Assembly: GCA_963643165.1 (NCBI GenBank)
Contig: CAVIJD010000006.1
Location: 12,265 to 76,264, forward strand
Length of the DNA stretch: 64,000 nucleotides
Reading direction: 5' to 3'
Source: F23-D06 sp963643165
GTDB taxonomy: Bacteria; Bacteroidota; Bacteroidia; Bacteroidales; WCHB1-69
Below, piece by piece: positions 58,161-64,000 of this stretch. How positions within the stretch are numbered: position 1 is the first letter of the stretch; every line of letters starts with the position of its first letter. The translations under genes were made by a program, and so were the position numbers. The notes below the pieces were generated by a model, which was not told the DNA's origin, ran no database searches, and saw only the letters and a list, made by a program, of their open reading frames with translations.

Positions 58161-59215
58161 AACGTATTTTCATCTTAGCAGTTATAACACTCTTTCTATT
58201 TTATGGCAAGGGTTCGCCTACAAAAATTCTATTCATAGGCAACAGTTATACGTCTGTAAACAACCTCCCTCAGTTGATTTTAGATATCGCCTCTACCACA
58301 GGAGACGATTTTTATTTTCAAAGCAGTACACCTGGTGGTTGCACATTTCAGCAGCATCTTTCCGTCTCTTCAGCCTTGATACAACAAGGCGGGTGGGACT
58401 ATGTAGTATTGCAAGAGCAAAGCCAGTTGCCCTCTTTTCCCTACAATCAATTCATGTCAGAATCTTACCCATACGCCCAGCAGTTATGTAGTTTGATACG
58501 CGAATACAACCCTGAAGCTAAAATTGTCTTTTACATGACATGGGGCAGGAGAGATGGCGATACCCAGAATGCTCCGTATTATGCCCCACTTGCAACATAC
58601 GAGGGTATGGACAGTCTGTTGCAAGCACGTTATATGATAATGGCGCAAGACAACCAGACGATGGTTGCCCCGGTTGCAAAAGTATGGAGACACATCAGAG
58701 AAAATCATCCTGATATAGAACTTTACCAGTCTGATGGCAGCCATCCCAGTTTAGTGGGTTCCTACGCAGCCGCGTTCACCTTTTATTCCCTTTTATTTTC
58801 AAAAAATCCAGCCGCAGTTACGGGTAGTTTTCAAATATCCGATTCTCAAGCCGATATTATAAAACAGACTGTGAAGCAAATTGTCTATGATTCACTTCAA
58901 AATTGGTCATTTTATTCTGATTTAGATACAAATTCCAATCATATTTCAACTTTTAACGACAAATCTAAATCAAAAATCAGCATTTATCCCAATCCTGCCG
59001 TTAATACACTACACATTAATCATGAGTGTGAAAATATAGGAAATGTCTCTTTAAGCATCCTCGATATGAAAGGCAGGATTATCCTACAGACAAAATCTAA
59101 TGGTCATCCCTATTCAGACATAGACATCACCTCCTTGGAAAATGGCAACTACATTTTAAAGATAACAGATGACGAAGGATATTCGCAAACTCAAAAATTT
59201 ATAAAAGCAAAATAA
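58157..59215 (+). CDS. T9SS-exported SGNH/GDSL hydrolase
   Basis: 352 residues: signal peptide (1-20), an SGNH hydrolase domain (about 22-235) with block I ILFIGNSYTSVN (nucleophile S30), a VLQEQSQLPS segment (block III region), and block V SDGSHPSLVGSY with the Asp-His pair, then a type A sorting domain (about 275-352: IYPNPAVNTLHI...KFIKAK). It is probably an esterase or deacetylase acting on polysaccharide or lipid outside the cell after type IX secretion. Substrate unknown. It sits inside a housekeeping cluster (DUF4175 ... ybeY, mnmG) and its stop overlaps the ybeY ATG by one base, which is unusual for an extracellular enzyme. Confidence 0.83.
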   Translation: MKRIFILAVITLFLFYGKGSPTKILFIGNSYTSVNNLPQLILDIASTTGDDFYFQSSTPGGCTFQQHLSVSSALIQQGGWDYVVLQEQSQLPSFPYNQFMSESYPYAQQLCSLIREYNPEAKIVFYMTWGRRDGDTQNAPYYAPLATYEGMDSLLQARYMIMAQDNQTMVAPVAKVWRHIRENHPDIELYQSDGSHPSLVGSYAAAFTFYSLLFSKNPAAVTGSFQISDSQADIIKQTVKQIVYDSLQNWSFYSDLDTNSNHISTFNDKSKSKISIYPNPAVNTLHINHECENIGNVSLSILDMKGRIILQTKSNGHPYSDIDITSLENGNYILKITDDEGYSQTQKFIKAK

Positions 59216-59649
59216 TGATTCATTTTGAATACGCTAATGTTGAACCCTTGAACTTAACGCTTGAGCACAAGCAGTGGATCAAGTCCGTCATTCGTCAAGA
59301 GTCACTTGTGCCAGGAAACATATCTTACCTGTTTTGTGATGACCAGTACTTGCTACAACGCAACCTGTTTTTCTTGCACCACGACACGTTTACGGACATC
59401 ATAACTTTTGACGAGTGTATAGAAAAACTGGTTCAAGGGAACATCATCATCAGTCTGGAACGGGTGCGCGAAAATGCCTCTAATTTCGGAGTACCTTACC
59501 ACCAAGAGATATTGAGGGTAATGGCTCATGGTGTACTTCATCTTTGTGGATATAAAGACAAATTGCCAGATGAAGCCAAAACCATGCGACAGAAGGAGGC
59601 TGAGGCAATCGCCCTATATATGAATACTCATCCTAATAATAATCTATAA
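59215..59649 (+). CDS. ybeY: Endoribonuclease YbeY
   Basis: Zinc-dependent RNase that takes part in 16S rRNA 3'-end maturation and ribosome quality control. 144 residues with the metal-binding motif HGVLHLCGYKD, where the third ligand of the usual H-G-x-L-H-L-x-G-Y-D-H is replaced: the last two residues read KD, not DH. The DTFTDIITFDE motif is intact. The final His ligand may be supplied elsewhere or the sequence may differ from typical; the same KD form occurs in other Bacteroidetes to my knowledge only tentatively. Immediately upstream of mnmG as in many Bacteroidales. Confidence 0.9.
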   Translation: MIHFEYANVEPLNLTLEHKQWIKSVIRQESLVPGNISYLFCDDQYLLQRNLFFLHHDTFTDIITFDECIEKLVQGNIIISLERVRENASNFGVPYHQEILRVMAHGVLHLCGYKDKLPDEAKTMRQKEAEAIALYMNTHPNNNL

Positions 59650-59680
59650 ATCACTTCTTTATAAAGACGTTCCACGGGAA

Positions 59681-61558
59681 ATGAATTTTGACGTTGTTGT
59701 AGTAGGTGCTGGGCACGCAGGTTGTGAAGCCGCCGTTGCCGCAGCCAGATTAGGAAGTTCTACACTTCTTATTACAATGAATTTGGCACTTGTGGCTCAA
59801 ATGTCGTGCAATCCGGCCATGGGAGGCATTGCGAAAGGGCAAATTATACGGGAGATAGATGCGCTTGGCGGCTGTTCGGGTGTTATTACCGACCATGCTA
59901 TGATTCAGTTCAGAATGCTCAATCTTTCTAAAGGACCTGCCATGTGGAGTCCTCGTGCCCAGTGCGACAAAACCAGATTTTCTCTGTTGTGGCGCGAAAT
60001 GCTGGAACAAACACCTAACCTCAGTCTCCGACAAGATACCGTTCAAAGCCTTGTTTTTGACGACAACCATCATCTTTTAGGCGTTAAAACAATTTTGGGT
60101 CAAACTATCTATGCACGCAAGATAATCCTTACTAACGGAACTTTCTTGAATGGTAGGATTCATGTAGGAGAAGTCAATTTTTCGGGCGGCAGAATGGGCG
60201 AAAATGCTGCGTTCAGTCTATCTGACCAACTTTGCGAAAAGGGTATCCGGACTGCTCAACTTAAAACAGGAACACCCGTAAGAATAGATGGAAGAACTAT
60301 TGACTTTTCTCGAATGATTGAGCAGAAAGGTGATGAAAACCCTTCAAAATTCTCTTTCACGCCTACCGTTCCGCTTAAAGAACAAAAAAGTTGTTGGATA
60401 ACCTATACCAATGAAGACGTACACGAAATATTGAGAGAAGGCTTTGACAAGTCGCCCATGTTTCAGGGACGAATCCATGGCGTAGGTCCACGCTATTGCC
60501 CTTCCATAGAGGACAAAATTGTACGATTTGCCGACAGGGACAAACACCAGTTGTTCGTTGAGCCAGAGGGAAGTAACACCATCGAATATTATCTCAACGG
60601 TTTTTCTTCGTCGTTGCCAGAAGATATACAACTGCGCGCAATGCACAGAATACCAGGACTTGAGCATGCTGCTATTCTACGCCCGGGCTACGCTATCGAA
60701 TATGACTATTTTGACCCTACGCAGCTGCACTACACACTCGAATCGAAAGTTATCCCTAACCTCTATCTTGCCGGTCAAGTCAATGGCACAACAGGCTATG
60801 AAGAAGCTGCTTGCCAAGGACTTATAGCTGGCATCAATGCGCATCTTTCCGCTCATGACAAAGAACCACTTGTCCTTACCCGTTCTAACTCCTATATCGG
60901 CGTGCTCATTGATGATTTGGTAACAAAAGGAATACGTGATCCTTACCGGATGTTCACGTCACGGGCTGAATACCGCATATTGCTTCGCCAAGACAATGCT
61001 GACCTGCGCCTAACCCCGATAGGATATCAGGTCGGACTCGTTTCGTCCTCCCAATTCAAAATGTTTGAGCAAAAGTATCGAAAACAAGATGAAATAGCAG
61101 CCTATCTCAAACAACATCTTGCCCAAATGGACAGCGTAAACGCAATGCTTGTCGAAAAAGGAACTATGCCCATATCTCAAAACGTCAAGCTTTCACAACT
61201 GCTGCTCCGCCCCCAGATCACCATTGAAGATATTATACAATACTCGCCGCAGTTTCGTGAATATCTTGAAACGGAACAGCCAACGACAGAGCAATTGAAA
61301 AACGTTGAAACCTCCATTAAATACGAAAGTTACATCAAGCGGGAAGAGGAAATCGTGAAAAAGATGTCAAACCTCGACAAGATAAGAATACCCTCCGATT
61401 TTGATTATGCTTCATTGGCTTGCGTAGCTAAGGAGGCTAAAGAAAAATTGATGTCTGTAAAACCCCTCAATCTCGGTCAGGCTTCGCGAATCAGCGGAGT
61501 CAATCCGGCTGACATTACGGCTATTATCATCCATTTGCAACAAACCAACAGGGAGTAG
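59681..61558 (+). CDS. mnmG: tRNA uridine-5-carboxymethylaminomethyl modification enzyme MnmG (GidA)
   Basis: FAD enzyme that, with MnmE, modifies U34 of tRNAs reading split codon boxes. The 625-residue protein has the FAD dinucleotide motif VVVGAGHAGCEAA (7-19), the CNPAMGGIAKGQ signature, the LKTGTPVRIDGRTI stretch, the NGTTGYEEAACQGL C-terminal FAD motif and the SRAEYRILLRQDNADLRL region. Length is normal. Last gene of the rpiB cluster. Its TAG stop (61556-61558) overlaps the 3' end of the convergent tRNA-Arg gene. Confidence 0.98.
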   Translation: MNFDVVVVGAGHAGCEAAVAAARLGSSTLLITMNLALVAQMSCNPAMGGIAKGQIIREIDALGGCSGVITDHAMIQFRMLNLSKGPAMWSPRAQCDKTRFSLLWREMLEQTPNLSLRQDTVQSLVFDDNHHLLGVKTILGQTIYARKIILTNGTFLNGRIHVGEVNFSGGRMGENAAFSLSDQLCEKGIRTAQLKTGTPVRIDGRTIDFSRMIEQKGDENPSKFSFTPTVPLKEQKSCWITYTNEDVHEILREGFDKSPMFQGRIHGVGPRYCPSIEDKIVRFADRDKHQLFVEPEGSNTIEYYLNGFSSSLPEDIQLRAMHRIPGLEHAAILRPGYAIEYDYFDPTQLHYTLESKVIPNLYLAGQVNGTTGYEEAACQGLIAGINAHLSAHDKEPLVLTRSNSYIGVLIDDLVTKGIRDPYRMFTSRAEYRILLRQDNADLRLTPIGYQVGLVSSSQFKMFEQKYRKQDEIAAYLKQHLAQMDSVNAMLVEKGTMPISQNVKLSQLLLRPQITIEDIIQYSPQFREYLETEQPTTEQLKNVETSIKYESYIKREEEIVKKMSNLDKIRIPSDFDYASLACVAKEAKEKLMSVKPLNLGQASRISGVNPADITAIIIHLQQTNRE

Positions 61559-61627
61559 TCTCGCTGGGAATCGAACCCAAATCTAAAGTTTAGGAAACTT
61601 TTGTTCTATCCATTGAACTACAAGACC
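61556..61627 (-). tRNA. tRNA-Arg (anticodon CCT)
   Basis: A 72-base cloverleaf on the minus strand: acceptor GGTCTTG / CGAGACT, U8-A9, D-stem GTTC/GAAC, anticodon stem AAAGT/ACTTT with loop TTCCTAA (anticodon CCT, reads AGG), T-arm TTGGG-TTCGATT-CCCAG, discriminator A. CCA is not encoded. The 3' end (discriminator and last two acceptor bases) covers the mnmG stop codon on the other strand. Confidence 0.95.
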
Positions 61628-61637
61628 AACAAGGCGG

Positions 61638-61645
61638 CAAAAATA
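61638..61645 (-). promoter_or_regulatory. Promoter -7 box for tRNA-Arg
   Basis: Minus strand TATTTTTG, 11 bases before the tRNA 5' end, in the 39-base gap behind the LytTR gene. Confidence 0.5.
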
Positions 61646-61666
61646 CTATTTTTTGCGTAAGAAGTC

Positions 61667-62482
61667 TTAGATGTTGAAAACTTTGGCGAAGTCCTTATAG
61701 TACGTCCGCGTCACGGTGAAGTTTTCATTCTTCAACGTCACCGTCTTCTTGTTGATGCGATTCACTTTTTCTACATTTATGAGTATTGATCTGTTGACTT
61801 TCAAACATTTACTACATTTCAGTTTTCGCTGGAAATTTTTCAACGTACTTCTCTCGTAGAACGTATTTCCGTCATCTGTCACGACACGAATGTCATTGCC
61901 GACACTTTGCGCATATAAAAACTCGCTGAAATTAACCTTGCACTTGCCGTAGCGATTGTCTTGTACAAAGAAATAAGCAATATTATTTTCAATATTGTCG
62001 TTCGTGCCCGAGTACGTTATGCCGTCCTCCGTCATTTTCGGTATCTCATCCAAGTTCTGGAAAAACGAATTAGTGTTCAAAATCTTTCCCATGACATCGT
62101 TCAAGTTCTTTTCAGCGATGGGGAAATAGATGAAATCAGTGAAACCACATGACAGTAATTCTCTCACTTTACGGTTTGAGGGCTGGTCGCATACTCCTAT
62201 GATGTGCGGAGATCTCGTGACGTGCCGAAGCAAGTCGCTCATATTGACATCGATGACCAAAACTTGCGGACGAACCTTGTTCAACTTCTCAATGGTCTCA
62301 AAGCTGCTCTTGAAAATCGAGGAGATGTATAACGAGTCATAGTTGGCAATGGCCTCTTTCAGCATCGTTTGTTTGGCTTCGTCTTGAATGAAAAATGCAC
62401 ATGAAATAGAGTTTTTTGACATGGCTTTGTGGTTTTTGTAATGTTCTATGAAATTGTCTGCAAAATTAGCGTTTAGAATCAT
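61667..62482 (-). CDS. LytTR-family DNA-binding regulator with degenerate receiver
   Basis: 271 residues from the ATG at 62482 (MILNANFADN), chosen for the AAAAAGGA site 8 bases upstream; the frame is open 18 codons further. Residues about 25-130 look like a receiver domain: a strand-Asp pattern (QVLVIDVNMSD) is present, but the N-terminal acidic pair is missing and the usual lysine is not clear, so phosphorylation is doubtful. Residues about 165-271 are a LytTR domain (YFFVQDNRYGKCKVNFSEFLYAQ, FQRKLKCSKCLKVNRSILINVEKV). LytTR regulators bind paired direct repeats. No sensor kinase is adjacent. Confidence 0.85.
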   Translation of the reverse strand: MILNANFADNFIEHYKNHKAMSKNSISCAFFIQDEAKQTMLKEAIANYDSLYISSIFKSSFETIEKLNKVRPQVLVIDVNMSDLLRHVTRSPHIIGVCDQPSNRKVRELLSCGFTDFIYFPIAEKNLNDVMGKILNTNSFFQNLDEIPKMTEDGITYSGTNDNIENNIAYFFVQDNRYGKCKVNFSEFLYAQSVGNDIRVVTDDGNTFYERSTLKNFQRKLKCSKCLKVNRSILINVEKVNRINKKTVTLKNENFTVTRTYYKDFAKVFNI

Positions 62483-62929
62483 ATTTGTTCCTTTTTGTTT
62501 TTTTAATGTGTTTAAAATGATATAAATCGAGCGCAAATGTCAATTATAGCGGAGTATGTAACCTATCTACGTTTACTTTTGACATTTGACACTTTAATTG
62601 AAAGAATCAGGTGAAAAAATAGCACTACATAATTCCGTATATTGAGTTGTAGAACTTTAATAACCTGTAAATTAGTTTATTGTATAAAAAATTAATACAA
62701 TCGAAAATTCCATGTTTTTAGTTTATTCCTGGTCGTATTTCAGACATCAGGATTCTTTTTGCGAAATGATTCCTGTCATATTTTATTATTTGATGAATGC
62801 TCTTTTTGGAAAAATGTATATAGTTATTGCCGCCTTCTCATCGGAATTAACATAGTTATTGCCAAAAATATGCTAAGCAGTGACAAAAGTGGTTGATTTT
62901 GCAATTGACTCGATCAACTGTCAGACGAG
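62483..62929. other. Intergenic region with a 12-base direct repeat
   Basis: No gene is supported in this AT-rich stretch. The only structure I see is ATAGTTATTGCC at 62820-62831 and again at 62852-62863, 32 bases apart (about three helical turns). A LytTR-type factor could bind such a pair, but the site lies about 340 bases before the LytTR start and just past the DUF4249 stop. Confidence 0.4.
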
Positions 62930-63811
62930 TTATGCTGTTGTTATGGCACAAGCCCCGAACAGTCCGTATCCGTTTTCGATGTTGTTGTAGAAATGAAGCG
63001 GCTCTAACATGAAAAAATCCAACGAATTGTCACTTTCTATTCCGCTTTTCTCGTACTTGTAACAATTTTCGTCAAGAAACACGATTCCGAACGGTTCTTG
63101 GTCTTTATCCTTTTCATTTGCAAACATAAAATCATAAAAGCACTTTATGGTTTGCCCGTCGCGGCCTTCGTCAGAAAAAATGTAAGTATATTCTTTGTTG
63201 TCAGTTAGATAAACTAAATCAAGCGAGTTCCAAGAGGTGGTCGATTCAGGGTCAGGGCAGCCTGAAATGAACATATAACGGTTTTTCTCGCCAGGGTAGT
63301 CCTTCCATTGAAAGTACTGGTCTATATGGCTAAAATCTATTATCTCGCCGTAGTGGGTATCGTTGATGGCCTGTTCATCAACAATTTGCAGGTCTATGTT
63401 GCGGATAACAGGAACCGTGCATTCCGCGGAGACTTCATCAAAGTCAGGATGAGAAGCCCGGATATAGTAGGTGACACCGCTTTCTATCTGGAATTCGCTC
63501 TGCGGCAGCAAATAGCGTTGTTGAGTATTGTCATAGTATGCTCGAGTCCAATGCACTTTGTCTGAGGATAATTCGACAATAGCCCCGGCCACAGGGTCAG
63601 ACAGTTTGTCGGAATATGTCCCGAAGAGCCTCGTCGAGTGGGTCAGATACACGCGTGTGGTATCAATTTGAGGGCAAATTCGACAATATAACACCAGTTT
63701 TTCCGCACCGTCAAGTTGCTCGTCGATGTCCACTTCCGTAATGCACCCAGCTAAAAAGATTGGGAAGAGGCAGAATGTCCAGAAGCGTATAAAAGCTCTT
63801 TTTAAGTTCAT
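62930..63811 (-). CDS. DUF4249 lipoprotein
   Basis: Outer-membrane-associated lipoprotein of 293 residues with a signal peptide and lipobox LAGC (residues 20-23), then a DUF4249 domain: TEVDIDEQLDGAEKLVLYCRI near the start, TRVYLTHSTRLFGTYSDKLSDPVAGAIVEL in outline (VAGAIVEL), and YYIRASHPDFDEVSAECTVP. DUF4249 genes usually sit behind a TonB-dependent receptor gene and may act as its surface partner. No such receptor is in the 189 bases to the right edge and a TACTTTTG box (63841-63848) is directly upstream, so this copy seems to be an independent unit. Confidence 0.85.
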   Translation of the reverse strand: MNLKRAFIRFWTFCLFPIFLAGCITEVDIDEQLDGAEKLVLYCRICPQIDTTRVYLTHSTRLFGTYSDKLSDPVAGAIVELSSDKVHWTRAYYDNTQQRYLLPQSEFQIESGVTYYIRASHPDFDEVSAECTVPVIRNIDLQIVDEQAINDTHYGEIIDFSHIDQYFQWKDYPGEKNRYMFISGCPDPESTTSWNSLDLVYLTDNKEYTYIFSDEGRDGQTIKCFYDFMFANEKDKDQEPFGIVFLDENCYKYEKSGIESDNSLDFFMLEPLHFYNNIENGYGLFGACAITTA

Positions 63812-63840
63812 AACAAGTGATTTTTATTGCATTAAGCGTG

Positions 63841-63848
63841 CAAAAGTA
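63841..63848 (-). promoter_or_regulatory. Promoter -7 box for the DUF4249 gene
   Basis: Minus strand TACTTTTG, 30 bases before the ATG at 63811. The rest of 63849-64000 shows no supported feature. Confidence 0.55.
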
Positions 63849-64000
63849 ACTCTTTTTACGGACTATACCAAAACAGCAGCCAAATATTGACTTACTGGCC
63901 TTGTTTTTATCGCTGAGTCAATCGATTAGAAATGATATTTTTTTATATTGCTGTCCGGTAAACACAAAACAGCATAAATCAGCCTGCCCGAAGCCCAGTA

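Noticed and set aside
1..64000. CRISPR array, rRNA genes, prophage or integrase genes
   Set aside because: No regularly spaced repeats, no rRNA sequence and no phage or integrase proteins were seen in the window.

Overview
The window is a chromosomal segment of a Bacteroidales (Bacteroidota) bacterium, most likely a draft or metagenome assembly because a run of 10 Ns sits at 3560-3569. The lineage call rests on several things: FeoA-FeoB fusion, DAHP synthase-chorismate mutase fusion, a sugar-kinase-RapZ fusion, the gene order nusB-DUF1573-yajC-ybbR-coaE, GldB, two proteins with type IX secretion (T9SS) C-terminal sorting domains, a DUF4249 lipoprotein, and repeated TAnnTTTG promoter -7 boxes in front of genes. 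I cannot name a genus.

Layout. 1-3.3 kb: dnaJ (cut by the window edge), grpE, and an APH-like kinase fused to RapZ-C, then tRNA-Lys. 3.6-6.7 kb: a small basic protein converging on a MORN-repeat protein / metallo-hydrolase / folE operon. 6.7-15.5 kb: a plus-strand operon of two large uncharacterised exported proteins, aroG-type DAHP synthase/chorismate mutase, and a C-terminal processing protease. 15.5-21.3 kb: HAD phosphatase, rfbC, ClC channel, FeoAB. 21.5-24.8 kb: M16 peptidase and a type II restriction-modification operon. 25-32.6 kb: a 2521-residue T9SS-exported fibronectin-III/jelly-roll protein. 32.8-35.7 kb: aldehyde dehydrogenase fused in frame to GldB, then ssb. 35.8-41.3 kb: coaE, ybbR, yajC, DUF1573, nusB, a coiled-coil membrane protein, alkaline phosphatase. 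41.4-43.4 kb: gpsA and a FemAB/GNAT-like protein. 43.4-52.3 kb: periplasmic-binding protein, rodA, mrdA, polyprenyl synthase, lytic transglycosylase, MFS transporter, small membrane protein, exported protein. 52.9-61.6 kb: rpiB, an Fe-S LUD protein, DUF4175, a small protein, a T9SS-exported SGNH hydrolase, ybeY, mnmG. 61.6-63.8 kb: tRNA-Arg, LytTR regulator, DUF4249 lipoprotein.

How parts work together. mrdA, rodA and the polyprenyl synthase form one cell-wall elongation operon. nusB to coaE is a conserved housekeeping operon. The GldB module and the two sorting-domain proteins imply a working T9SS. The most striking non-coding stretch is 52.29-52.87 kb, a roughly 580-base AT-rich gap between divergent genes that carries one perfect and several near-perfect DnaA boxes and lies 7 kb from mnmG (gidA); it is a candidate replication origin. 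Other points worth a second look are the aldehyde dehydrogenase-GldB fusion, a 100-base inverted repeat and a dispersed repeat between genes, and the internal five-domain duplication in the giant adhesin-like protein.
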